From JAJNBA01 sp035512775 (GTDB taxonomy: Bacteria; Actinomycetota; UBA4738; HRBIN12): 64,000 bases of DNA. The stretch covers positions 4,372 to 68,371 of the forward strand of contig DATKDI010000006.1 in assembly GCA_035512775.1 (NCBI GenBank). Reading direction: 5' to 3'. Every line of letters begins with the position of its first letter. Within the stretch, counting starts at the first letter, position 1. Shown here piece by piece: positions 32,128 to 40,624 of this stretch. The position numbers were made by a program, and so were the translations under genes. The notes under the pieces are model-generated. The model saw only the letters and a list, made by a program, of their open reading frames with translations, made no database searches and had not been told where the DNA came from.

Positions 32128-33309
32128 CTAGGAGAGCAAGGAACCGGAAGGCCGCTCCTTCCTCGGATCGACGAACGGGATGGGCGCGGTTCGCCCCACG
32201 AGGTGCTCGCCGTCCTCGGTCTCGACATCCAAGGCGGTGCCCGGTGCCGAGAGCTCGACGGGAACCCAGACGTAGCCGATGTTCTTCGCGAGCCCCGGTG
32301 ACCAGACCGCGTCGGTCATGCGCCCGACCTTGCGTCCCTCATGGTGCACCGGCCAGAACTCCGACATCTCGGCGCGGAGCTCGTCTCCGTCGAGCTCGAT
32401 GCCGACGAGCTTCCGGTCGACGCCCTCCCGCTTGATCCGCTCGAGCGCGTCCTTGCCGATGTAGTCCTGTGGCTGTTCCTCGACGAGCCGCTCCAGCCCC
32501 ATCACGTGCAGGGGCGTGTCGTCGATCGTCATGTCGGAGCCGTAGTTGAAGATGCCGGCCTCGATGCGGCGCGCCTCGCAGGGTGCGATCGGCTTGATGC
32601 CGAACTCCTCGCCCGCGTCGGCCACGGCGCTCCAGAGCTCGTCGCCCTTCGACCCGTCGAGGAGGTTCACCTCGAAGCCGGGGATCGCCGTCCACCCCGT
32701 CCGGCTGATGAGCACGGGGATGCCGCGGATCTCGAACTCGTCGACCCAGTAGTACTTGATGTCGTAGATCGAGGGGCCCACGAGCTTCTCGAGCGTCTTC
32801 GCCGACAGGGGCCCTTGTACCTGCATCGGGTGGACGTCGGGGAAGGTCACCTCGACATCGAGGCCGGAGGATGCCGCGACCCCCATCGCGTAGAGGCCGG
32901 CATCGGAATCCGCCAGTTGCATCCACCAGGTGTGCTCCGCGACGTGGAGCAACACCGGGTCGTTCACGATCCCGCCGTCCGGCGAGGTGACGATCACGTA
33001 CTTGCCCTGCTTCACTGCGCAGTTCGTGAGATCGCGGCACGTGAGCATGTCGATCAGTCGGTCGGCATCGGGACCCGCCACCTGGACGGTGCGTTCGACC
33101 CCGACGTCCCACATGGTGACGCCGGTCGCCAACAGCGCGTACTCGGTGTCGGGATCGTCGAAGTACCCGGGCAGGTACATGTGATTGTAGATGTCATAGG
33201 CCGTGCATCCGGCTCGGAGCGTCGACTTGAAGAACGGCGACTGCCGATACCAGGGGCCGAAGTAGAGGGTCGCGCTCTTGGCGAGCATCTCGGGTCGCTC
33301 GTTCACCAT
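32128..33309 (-). CDS. GcvT/DmdA-like folate-binding protein, copy 1
   Basis: This 393-residue protein has the aminomethyltransferase fold. It starts with GPWYRQSPFFKSTLRAGCTAYDIYNHMYLPGYF, then GVTMWDVGVERTVQVAGPDADRLIDML, DGGIVNDPVLLH, ISRTGWTAIPGFEVNLLD, EARRIEAGIFNYGSDMTIDDTP and the C-terminal barrel VGRMTDAVWSPGLAKNIGYVWVP. Family members bind tetrahydrofolate and accept a one-carbon unit, as in glycine cleavage, DMSP demethylation or sarcosine-type demethylation. No glycine cleavage P or H gene is nearby, so a demethylase is more likely. ATG follows AGGAGG by 7 nt. Confidence 0.82.
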   Translation of the reverse strand: MVNERPEMLAKSATLYFGPWYRQSPFFKSTLRAGCTAYDIYNHMYLPGYFDDPDTEYALLATGVTMWDVGVERTVQVAGPDADRLIDMLTCRDLTNCAVKQGKYVIVTSPDGGIVNDPVLLHVAEHTWWMQLADSDAGLYAMGVAASSGLDVEVTFPDVHPMQVQGPLSAKTLEKLVGPSIYDIKYYWVDEFEIRGIPVLISRTGWTAIPGFEVNLLDGSKGDELWSAVADAGEEFGIKPIAPCEARRIEAGIFNYGSDMTIDDTPLHVMGLERLVEEQPQDYIGKDALERIKREGVDRKLVGIELDGDELRAEMSEFWPVHHEGRKVGRMTDAVWSPGLAKNIGYVWVPVELSAPGTALDVETEDGEHLVGRTAPIPFVDPRKERPSGSLLS

Positions 33310-33440
33310 CACTGCCTCCTTGCACGCGGTCGTTGAGTTGAAGCATCGTTCGATATGCGTGCCCGGCGCAACTCGGCGCATGCCTTCTGAACAGGGACGA
33401 AGGACCTGAACGACCGTTAGGAAACCGGAGGTCGTTCCGA

Positions 33441-34598
33441 CTACGACACGGGGATCGTCTTGTCCGGGTCGATGAACGGCATCGGCACGACCGTGGCGGT
33501 CCGGCCCCCCCATTCGGTCTCGACCGTCACGGAGACGCCCTCGGAGGAGCGGTCCGCCGGGAGCCAGCAGTAGCCGATGTTCCTCGCGAGCCGAGGTGAA
33601 TAGATCGCCGACGTGACCTTCCCGACCGGGGTGCCCGCATCGAGGGCAGGCCACTTCACGTTGTTGAGCTCGGGGAAGGGATCCCCGTCGAACTCGACCC
33701 CGTTGATCCTCTTCGTCACCCCCGCGTCACGGATCCGGCGCAGCGCGGCGATGGAGATCGATGCGTCATCGGGAAGATCCCACGCGACCAGGCGATCGAA
33801 GCCCAGCTCGATCGGGTTGTTGTCGTAGGTCATGTCGGCGCCCCAGTTGAAGATCGCGCCTTCGATCCGCCGGATGTCGCTCGGACCCGTCGGTACGATG
33901 CCGAACTCCTGGCCCGCCTCCATGATCGCCTCGAACACGTCGGTGCCCTTGCTCGTGTCGGTGAGGTAGACCTCGTAGCCGATCTCGGAGGTCCAGCCGG
34001 TGCGGGTCACGACGACGGGCGCCTCGGCGATCTTCGCCTCGGTCCAGAAGTAGTACTTCAGGTCGAGGATCTCAGGACCCAGGAGCTTCACCATCAGGTC
34101 CTTGGACTTCGGGCCCTGCACCTGAAGCGGGGCGACGTCCGCCTCGCGGATGGTGACATCGAGATCCGGATGCGCGTTCTTCAACCCGCGTGCGAACAGC
34201 AACGCGTCGGAGGAGGCGAGCGCGAACCAGAACGTGTTCTCGTCCATCCGCGTGAGGACGGGGTCGTTCACGATGCCGCCGTCCGAATCGCAGATGAGGA
34301 CGTACTTGCCCTGACCGACCGCGCACGTGGAGAGGTCGCGCGGCGTGAGCAGTTGGGCGAACCGGAAACCGTCGGGACCGGATATCTCCAGGCAGCGCTC
34401 CACCGCTACATCCCAGAGCGTGACCCCGTTCAGCAGCGCGTCGAACTCCGCTTCGAAGGTGTCGAAGCGGATCGGGAAGTACATGTGGTTGTAGACCGTC
34501 ATGCCCTTCGGGCCGTACCGCTGGGTCGCCTCGTAGTAGGGAGTCCGGCGATTGCGGGCGCCTCGTTGGACAAGGCTCATGTCGAAGGGCTCAGTCAT
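33441..34598 (-). CDS. GcvT/DmdA-like folate-binding protein, copy 2
   Basis: This 385-residue paralogue of the preceding gene has the same motif order: GMTVYNHMYFPIRFD, GVTLWDVAVERCLEISGPDG, DGGIVNDPVL, VTRTGWTSEIGYEVYLTD, DIRRIEGAIFNWGADMTYDNNP and VGKVTSAIYSPRLARNIGYCWLP. The two differ throughout, so this is an old duplication or separate acquisition rather than a recent repeat. They may act on different methyl donors. ATG 34598 follows GGAGAGGAG; the frame upstream of it is not needed. The 131-nt gap to copy 1 contains that gene's ribosome site. Confidence 0.82.
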   Translation of the reverse strand: MTEPFDMSLVQRGARNRRTPYYEATQRYGPKGMTVYNHMYFPIRFDTFEAEFDALLNGVTLWDVAVERCLEISGPDGFRFAQLLTPRDLSTCAVGQGKYVLICDSDGGIVNDPVLTRMDENTFWFALASSDALLFARGLKNAHPDLDVTIREADVAPLQVQGPKSKDLMVKLLGPEILDLKYYFWTEAKIAEAPVVVTRTGWTSEIGYEVYLTDTSKGTDVFEAIMEAGQEFGIVPTGPSDIRRIEGAIFNWGADMTYDNNPIELGFDRLVAWDLPDDASISIAALRRIRDAGVTKRINGVEFDGDPFPELNNVKWPALDAGTPVGKVTSAIYSPRLARNIGYCWLPADRSSEGVSVTVETEWGGRTATVVPMPFIDPDKTIPVS

Positions 34599-34710
34599 CG
34601 TGGGTGCTCCTCTCCAGTGACGGCCGCCCGCCGGGCGCGGGCAGACCACCGATACCTCCGTATCGTGCGAGTGCCATCCGGCGCAGACAACCACGCCGGC
34701 TGACCCGAAG

Positions 34711-36375
34711 TCAGCTCGTGCCGTTGCGTTCGTACACCGAAGCCCCTTGGACGAAGGTGGCATCCACCTGCGCGCTCGCGATCTCGTCGACCGGATGGGC
34801 GAAGAGATCGCGATCCACCACGGCCACGTCAGCGAACTTCCCCACCTCGATCGAGCCGGTGACCTCGTCCAGGTGGTTCACGTAGGCCGAGCCCATCGTG
34901 AAGGCGGCGATCGACGTCGCGAGGTCGAGTCTCTCCTCGGGGAGGAAGACCTCGTGGTTGTCGTTGCCGTAGAGGTACGTGGGCGGTGTCTTGCGGTTGA
35001 CCGCGACGTAGATCTCCTCGAGCGGGTCCGGACTGGAAACGGACCAGTCGCTGCCCATCGCGAGGTTCGCGCCAGCACGGACCAGGGACCCGAACGGATA
35101 CTGCCACCGCCACCGCGGCTCGCCCAGGAACGGGATCGTCAGATCGTCCATCTGCCCCTCGTGCATCGCCCAGAGTGGCTGGGCGTTCGCGACGGCTCGC
35201 AGCTCGCGGAATCGCGGCACGTCGTCAGGATGCACGACCTGGATATGTGCCAGGTGGTGCCGGTTGTCGGTCGGACCGTTCGTCTCGAGGGCCGCCTCCA
35301 TGGCGTCGAGGGCCTCGCGGACCGCGCGCTCCGCCAGCGCGTGGAAGTGGACCTGGAAACCGTGCCCGTCGAGGGCGGTCACGTAGCCCTTCAGGGCCTC
35401 GGGTTCGATGAACGAGATCCCCCGCTTGTCGGTCGCCCGTCCCTCGGCATCGAGATAGGGCTCGAGGACCGCGGCCGTGAACGTCTCGCACACGCCGTCC
35501 TGCATGATCTTCACCGTCGTGGCGGCGAATCTCCCGGTCTGCGCGCGCTCCCGCAGATCGAGTAGGTCGTCGATCTGGTCCTCGCCGCGCTCGCGGTCCC
35601 ACCAGAGTGCACCGACGACGCGGGCGGTGAGGTCGCCGTTGCCGGCGGCGAGGAGGTACGCGGAGTAGTTGTCCATCCAATAGCCCGTGGACACGATGGC
35701 GTCCTGCCAGGCGGTGATCCCGAGGGAGTGCAGGTACCGCTGGCCCTCGAGCAGCCCCTCGTACACCTCGTCGGGCGTCGGTTCCGGTGCGAGACGGCCG
35801 ACGAGTTCTGCGGCGCCCTCGTGGAGCGTGCCGCTCGGCTCGCCCGCTTCGTCCCGCTCGATCAGTCCGTCGGCCGGATCCGGCGTCGTCGCCGTTACTC
35901 CGGCGATCTCCAGCGCCCGGCTGTTCACCCACGTGCTGTGACCGTCGCGGTTCGGCAGGAACACGATGCGCTCGGGTACGATCGCATCGAGCAGGTCCTT
36001 GGTCGGGATCCCGCCGGGGAACACGTCCATGGACCACCCGCCGCCCAGGATCCACTCGCGGTCCGGATGCTCCTCGGCATAGGTCTTCACGCGGAGCAGG
36101 TAGTCCTCACGCGAATGGAGGTCGTGCAGGTCGCACTGCAACCGGTCGACACCGCCGCCGACCGGGTGCACGTGTGCGTCCTGGAATCCCGGAAGGAGCA
36201 TCCGTCCCGCGAGATCGAAGACCTGGGTCCTGGGACCCACGTGCTCGCGGATGGCATCGTCGCTCCCGACGACCACGATCCGCCCGTCCCTCACGGCGAC
36301 CGCCTGCTCCCGGGTCCGGGCCGCATCCACCGTGTAGACGGTGCCGTTGACGAACGCGAGATCGGCCGAGCTCAT
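34711..36375 (-). CDS. Amidohydrolase family protein (YtcJ-like), second in window
   Basis: This 554-residue metal-dependent hydrolase begins DLAFVNGTVYTVDAARTREQ. It has the metal motif FQDAHVHPVGGG, IMQDGVCETFTAAVLEPYL, VHFHALAERAVREALD, HHLAHIQVVHPDDVPRF and NLAMGSDWSVSSPDPLEEI, ending with GSIEVGKFADVAVVDRDLF. It is about 55 residues longer than the first copy and only loosely similar to it. Its substrate is unknown. It is followed after 112 nt by the GcvT-like pair, so all three may serve the catabolism of an N-methylated compound, which is inference. ATG 36375 is supported by TATGCT six bases upstream. Confidence 0.85.
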   Translation of the reverse strand: MSSADLAFVNGTVYTVDAARTREQAVAVRDGRIVVVGSDDAIREHVGPRTQVFDLAGRMLLPGFQDAHVHPVGGGVDRLQCDLHDLHSREDYLLRVKTYAEEHPDREWILGGGWSMDVFPGGIPTKDLLDAIVPERIVFLPNRDGHSTWVNSRALEIAGVTATTPDPADGLIERDEAGEPSGTLHEGAAELVGRLAPEPTPDEVYEGLLEGQRYLHSLGITAWQDAIVSTGYWMDNYSAYLLAAGNGDLTARVVGALWWDRERGEDQIDDLLDLRERAQTGRFAATTVKIMQDGVCETFTAAVLEPYLDAEGRATDKRGISFIEPEALKGYVTALDGHGFQVHFHALAERAVREALDAMEAALETNGPTDNRHHLAHIQVVHPDDVPRFRELRAVANAQPLWAMHEGQMDDLTIPFLGEPRWRWQYPFGSLVRAGANLAMGSDWSVSSPDPLEEIYVAVNRKTPPTYLYGNDNHEVFLPEERLDLATSIAAFTMGSAYVNHLDEVTGSIEVGKFADVAVVDRDLFAHPVDEIASAQVDATFVQGASVYERNGTS

Positions 36376-36381
36376 CGGCGG

Positions 36382-36387
36382 AGCATA
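36382..36387 (-). promoter_or_regulatory. -10 hexamer TATGCT for leaderless amidohydrolase
   Basis: TATGCT on the minus strand ends six bases before ATG 36375, predicting transcription to begin at the start codon. Confidence 0.55.
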
Positions 36388-36391
36388 GCGG

Positions 36392-37987
36392 TCACGCCAG
36401 CGCGACGAGGTCGAGGAGATCCTCGCTCCAGTAGTCGAGGCTCCCATCGGGCATCAACAGGACACGCTCCGGCGCAAGTGCTTCCACGAACTCGGTGTCG
36501 TGGCTCACGATCACCATCGCGCCCGGCCAGTCACGCAGGGCCAGGGCGATCGCGGTCCGCGACGGCGGGTCGAGGTTGTTGGTCGGCTCGTCCAGGAGCA
36601 GGAGGTTCTTCCTGCCGGCGACGAGCTGGGCCAGCGCGAGCTTGGTCTTCTCACCGCCCGACAGTGTGCCGGCGTCGTGGAACGCCATCTCTCCGGGCAG
36701 ACCGAACATGCCGAGGAGCGTGCGAAGCGCCTGGTCGTCGGCCCGCGAGGCAAGGTGCATGTGCGCGAGCACCGTCATCCCCTCGCGGATCCCCTCGTGC
36801 TCCTGGGCGTAGTACCCGAGCTGGACGCCGTGGCCGAGACGGAAAGAGCCAGCATCGGTCCGGGTCTCACCGGCCAGGATCCGAAGCAGGCTGGTCTTCC
36901 CGGCCCCGTTCAGGCCCATCACCAGGAGACGCTCTCCTCGTTCCACGTCGAAGGAGACGGTCTCGAAGACCGGCGGTCCGCCGTAGCCCTTGGTCAGGCC
37001 CTCGGTCACCAGCGTCGTTCGGCCGGAGTGGGGCGGGTCGGGGAACCGGAAACGGACGCCGCGCTCCCGCGACGGGGCGGTGATCTTCCGGGACTGGAGC
37101 CGGGCGACCCGCGTGTCGAGCGTCTTCGCCTTGCGCGCCCGCTTCGCCGTCTGCCCTCGCATCGAGTCGGCCAGGGTCTTCAGCCGCCTGATCTCGGCAT
37201 CCTGACGGGAGGCGAGGCCCGCGAGACGCTTCTCGTCCCGCGCCCTCGCCTCCCGGTACTCGGTGTAGGTCCCGCGGTACTCGACCACCCCGTCCCGGTC
37301 CAGGTGCAGGATCCGGGTGATCGAGGCGTCGAGGAGCGCGATGTCGTGGCTGACCACGAGCAGCGCCCCGCGGTAGCCGGCGAGGAACCGCATCAGCCAG
37401 CCCTTCGCGTCCGCGTCGAGGTGGTTCGTCGGCTCGTCCAGGAGCAAGAGGTCCGAGCCGCCGAACAGGATCCGGGCGAGCTCCAGGCGGCGCCGTTCGC
37501 CGCCCGAGAGCGCGCCGACGGGAAGGTCGAGTCGATCCTGGGACAGACCGAGTCCGGCGACGATCGCCCGCGCGTCGGCTTCGGCGCGGTACCCGCCGCT
37601 CCGCTCGTACTCTTCCTCGAGCCGCGCGAACCGTGCGACGTGCGTCTCCGACGTGTGTTCCTCCAGCCGAAGCCGGGCCTTCTCCACGCCTCGTTGCAAC
37701 TCGACCAGGCCGCGTGCGGCGAGGAGGTACTCGATGCCACTCGATGCGTCGTCGGCGCGGTGCTGCCGCGGATCCTGCCGGAGATAGCCCACCGCGCCGC
37801 GACGTCTCACCGTCCCTGCCGCGGCGGGCTCCTCTCCCGCCAGGACCTTGAGCGTGCTCGTCTTGCCGGCACCGTTGCGTCCGACCATCCCCACCTTGTC
37901 GCCCACCGTGAGCACGAGGTCGAGGCCCTCGACGACCGTGGCTCCGCCTGCCTCAACGGAAAGACCGGTTACCTCGAGGGCGGTCAT
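36392..37987 (-). CDS. ABC-F family ATP-binding protein
   Basis: This 531-residue protein has two tandem ABC domains and no membrane span. Walker A motifs are GRNGAGKTS and GLNGAGKTS; signatures are LSGGERRRLELARIL and LSGGEKTKLALAQLV; both Walker B segments read LLLDEPTN(H/N)LD. Between the domains is the charged linker with DEKRLAGLASRQDAEIRRLK. ABC-F proteins act on the ribosome as translation factors or antibiotic-protection proteins; which applies here is unclear. ATG 37987 (MTALEVTGLSV) fits the family N-terminus; the longer frame adds no recognisable sequence. Confidence 0.9.
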   Translation of the reverse strand: MTALEVTGLSVEAGGATVVEGLDLVLTVGDKVGMVGRNGAGKTSTLKVLAGEEPAAAGTVRRRGAVGYLRQDPRQHRADDASSGIEYLLAARGLVELQRGVEKARLRLEEHTSETHVARFARLEEEYERSGGYRAEADARAIVAGLGLSQDRLDLPVGALSGGERRRLELARILFGGSDLLLLDEPTNHLDADAKGWLMRFLAGYRGALLVVSHDIALLDASITRILHLDRDGVVEYRGTYTEYREARARDEKRLAGLASRQDAEIRRLKTLADSMRGQTAKRARKAKTLDTRVARLQSRKITAPSRERGVRFRFPDPPHSGRTTLVTEGLTKGYGGPPVFETVSFDVERGERLLVMGLNGAGKTSLLRILAGETRTDAGSFRLGHGVQLGYYAQEHEGIREGMTVLAHMHLASRADDQALRTLLGMFGLPGEMAFHDAGTLSGGEKTKLALAQLVAGRKNLLLLDEPTNNLDPPSRTAIALALRDWPGAMVIVSHDTEFVEALAPERVLLMPDGSLDYWSEDLLDLVALA

Positions 37988-38125
37988 CGGCACACTCGCG
38001 CCCGGTGCGGGGCTGGAGATGTGGGCTCTGCGGGCATCGATACCTCCGGGATCGGGACGCGGACACACGGACGCTCGGGGCGCCCGGTCGTGCTCGAGGA
38101 GGTCCCGCTAGCTCACGGTCGAAGT

Positions 38126-38824
38126 CTAGCGCTCGGGGTCGGGGTCGGGCTTCCACCGGTATCCGAGGCCCGCCTCCGTCACGATGAACCGCGGGCGCGC
38201 CGGATCGTCGGCCAGCTTGCTGCGCAGCTGACGGATGAACACTCGGAGGTACTGGCTCTCGGTCGCGTACCCCGGTCCCCACACCTTCTGAAGCAGCCAC
38301 CGATGTGTCAGGAGCTTCCCGGGATTCGACGCGAAGGCCTCGAGGAGCCGGTACTCGGTGGGCGTCAGATGGATGTCGAGGTCGCCCAACCGCACCAGCT
38401 GCCGGCCCAGGTCGACCTCCAGCTCGCCGAATCGAACGACCGGAGGACGACGCTCGCCCTCCGTGCGGCGCCGGACGGCCCGCATCCTCGCGAGGAGCTC
38501 CGGCATACCGAAGGGCTTGGTCACGTAATCGTCGGCTCCGGCCTCGAACGCGTCGACCTTGTCGTGCTGACCGTCGAGGACCGACAGCACGATGATCGGG
38601 ACCGCCGACCAGGCACGCACGCGCCGGATCACCTCGTGACCTCCGATCCCCGGCAGGCCGATATCCAGGACGATCAGGTCGACGCCGGCGTCGGGCAGCA
38701 GATCCAGGGCGGTCTCACCGTTGCCCGCGGTGAGGACCTCGTAGGAATGACCCTGGAGGCTTGTGCGCACCGCGCGGAGGATCTGCGGGTCGTCGTCGAC
38801 CACGAGGACTCTTCCCTCGTTCAT
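38126..38824 (-). CDS. kdpE: KdpE-like response regulator
   Basis: This 232-residue OmpR/PhoB-type regulator has a receiver domain with VLVVDDDPQIL, the phospho-acceptor Asp54 (LIVLDIGLPG) and the Lys in DDYVTKPFGM. A winged helix follows (LTPTEYRLLEAFASNPGKLLTHRWLLQKVWG, then RVFIRQLRSKL). The overall pattern is closest to KdpE, which controls potassium uptake. Its start overlaps the end of the sensor kinase gene by 4 nt. Confidence 0.88.
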   Translation of the reverse strand: MNEGRVLVVDDDPQILRAVRTSLQGHSYEVLTAGNGETALDLLPDAGVDLIVLDIGLPGIGGHEVIRRVRAWSAVPIIVLSVLDGQHDKVDAFEAGADDYVTKPFGMPELLARMRAVRRRTEGERRPPVVRFGELEVDLGRQLVRLGDLDIHLTPTEYRLLEAFASNPGKLLTHRWLLQKVWGPGYATESQYLRVFIRQLRSKLADDPARPRFIVTEAGLGYRWKPDPDPER

Positions 38825-40242
38825 CCGGGGCCCCCGGGGAGCTCGATGACGACGGCGGTTCCGCCGCCCGGCTCGTCGCTCATCCGGATCGTGCCGCCGT
38901 GCGCCTCCACGATGGCGCGGGAGATCGCGAGCCCCAGACCAGTGCCCGCACTTCCCTCACCTCGTACGAACGGCTCGAAGACCCGTTCGCGTTCCTCCCG
39001 TGGGATCCCGGGGCCCCGGTCTGCGATCCGTACCTGGACGCCGTCACGCCATCGGGCCGCCGCCACCGTGATCCGCCGTCCGGGCGGCGTGAACCTCGCC
39101 GCGTTCTCGATGACGTTCGTCAGTGCCTGGTCGATCTGCACGAGGTCCAGAGGGATCTCCGGGAGGTTCTCTCGCAGCATCAGCCGGATGTCGTGATCCT
39201 TGAGGAGCGATCCGGACCGAGCCACCACCCCCTCGATCAGCTCGTCGACCGCCGTGGGCGCCTTGGAAGGCATCACCGCCCCCGCCCGCATCCGCGACAG
39301 GTCCATCAGGTTGCCGATCACCCGATTCAGCCGTCCGGCCTCTTCGTCGATCGTCTCGAGCAGTTCCCGGCGATGCGCGCCTTTCAACGGGGAAGCGTCC
39401 TCGAGCAGGCTCGACACCGAGGCCGTGATCGAGGCGAGCGGTGTGCGGAGGTCGTGGGTGACGGACGAGAAGAGCGCGGCGCGCAGCCTGTTGGTCTCCG
39501 CTTCCATCCGCGCCGCCTCGGCCTCGGATCCCAGCCGCATGCCGTCGATCGCGAGCGCGATCTGGCCGGCGAGCGTCTGGATCACGCCTCGCTCCTCCGT
39601 GCTGAGGGCCGGATGCGTCGCGCTCGGGACCGCGACGATACGGCCGAGCTCTCGGTCCTGCACCGCGATCGGAATGATCTCCTCCCGACCGCCGTCCTCC
39701 TCGCCACCCGGGCCCACCTCGACGATGGGACCGTTCGCGAGCTCGCTGGTGATCTCGCATCGAGCGAGATCGAAGAGCTCCACGACCGAGCGGGCCAGGC
39801 TCCGAAGCACCTCCTCGGTGGGCACCCCCGAACGGAGCCGGGTCCCCAGATGGTGGAGCAGCCGCGCCTCTCGCTCCCGGCGCTCGGCACGGACTCGCTG
39901 TTCGAGCACGCGGGAGAGCATCGTGCCCACCGTCGCCGACACGGCAACGAAGACGGCGAGCGCGACGAGGTCGTCGGTCTTCTCCACCGCGAACGTGTGG
40001 ATGGGCGGTGTGAAGAAGAAGTTCAACGCGAGGAAGGAGCAGACGGAGGCGATCAGGCCGGACGCGAGACCGCCCGCAGCGGCCGCGACCACGACCGCCA
40101 GCACATAGAGCAGGGCCGCGATCGTGGTCGGGATGTCCACCGGCAGGAGCGCTCCGAGCGTCACGATGGCGGGGGGCGCGAAGCCGGCGAGCGCTCCTCG
40201 CAGGAGTCGCGGCCACCGGCGCCGTTCGATCACGAGCGTCAT
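38821..40242 (-). CDS. kdpD: KdpD-like sensor histidine kinase lacking the N-terminal KdpD/Usp domains
   Basis: This 473-residue protein contains only the C-terminal half of classical KdpD (about 890 residues). It has the four-helix DUF4118 membrane region (about 20–108, with LNFFFTPPIHTF), a GAF-like domain (130–230), the phospho-acceptor His263 in VTHDLRTPLASI, and the HATPase domain with NVIENAARFTPPG, DRGPGIP and GTGLGLAISR. The cytosolic KdpD sensor and Usp domains are missing, so signal input must come from the membrane or GAF part. A -10 candidate TACCCT (40259–40264) and GGAGGGAC precede the ATG. Confidence 0.88.
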   Translation of the reverse strand: MTLVIERRRWPRLLRGALAGFAPPAIVTLGALLPVDIPTTIAALLYVLAVVVAAAAGGLASGLIASVCSFLALNFFFTPPIHTFAVEKTDDLVALAVFVAVSATVGTMLSRVLEQRVRAERREREARLLHHLGTRLRSGVPTEEVLRSLARSVVELFDLARCEITSELANGPIVEVGPGGEEDGGREEIIPIAVQDRELGRIVAVPSATHPALSTEERGVIQTLAGQIALAIDGMRLGSEAEAARMEAETNRLRAALFSSVTHDLRTPLASITASVSSLLEDASPLKGAHRRELLETIDEEAGRLNRVIGNLMDLSRMRAGAVMPSKAPTAVDELIEGVVARSGSLLKDHDIRLMLRENLPEIPLDLVQIDQALTNVIENAARFTPPGRRITVAAARWRDGVQVRIADRGPGIPREERERVFEPFVRGEGSAGTGLGLAISRAIVEAHGGTIRMSDEPGGGTAVVIELPGGPG

Positions 40243-40290
40243 CCAGTCCCTCCGCGGGAGGGTAGCAAGGGCTCAATCGGGCGCAGCCGT

Positions 40291-40307
40291 CCCTTACGGA
40301 ACCCTTA
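40291..40307. promoter_or_regulatory. Direct repeat CCCTTA-N5-CCCTTA, candidate KdpE site
   Basis: Two CCCTTA half-sites start 11 bp apart (40291 and 40302), one helical turn, the spacing used by OmpR/KdpE-type dimers. They lie between kdpD and the divergent transporter operon, upstream of the kdpD -10. The sequence differs from the E. coli KdpE site, so assignment rests on geometry and position. Confidence 0.4.
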
Positions 40308-40363
40308 TGCTCGAGACCCGGTTCCTTACCTCGCCGCTATGCACGCTGCGGGACGCTGTGGAC

Positions 40364-40624
40364 ATGGATCTCACGTCGTTCGTTGCGGGGGGCACCGATA
40401 CCGGGTCCGGATTCGTCGTCGGTCTCGCTCTCGGAAGCTTCACAGGGTTCCTTGTGGGTCCCATCGTCCGCTCGTGGCTCGCCCATCGGGAATGGGCGGA
40501 GGCATCCCGCGAGGCTCGTCTCGCCGATCGACTCCTCGAGAGGATGGAGATCGAGGCCGATGGAGACCAGGAGCCGCACGAAGTCGACGAGAGGGTCGGA
40601 TCGACGTGGCGAACGCATCCCTGA
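40364..40624 (+). CDS. Small membrane protein preceding the K+ transporter
   Basis: This is an 86-residue protein. It has a hydrophobic stretch GFVVGLALGSFTGFLVGPIV (about 15–34) and a charged helical C-terminus (EWAEASREARLADRLLERME). The gene overlaps the transporter start by 19 nt, so they are cotranslated. It may be an accessory or assembly factor for the transporter, which is inference from position. I recognise no family. An in-frame GTG two codons upstream is an alternative start. Confidence 0.6.
   Translation: MDLTSFVAGGTDTGSGFVVGLALGSFTGFLVGPIVRSWLAHREWAEASREARLADRLLERMEIEADGDQEPHEVDERVGSTWRTHP

Noticed and set aside
38761..40605. Very long plus-strand open frame running from inside kdpE/kdpD into the K+ transporter
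   Set aside because: It is antisense to two convincing genes and only the part from 40606 onward has recognisable protein content; high GC keeps the frame open by chance.
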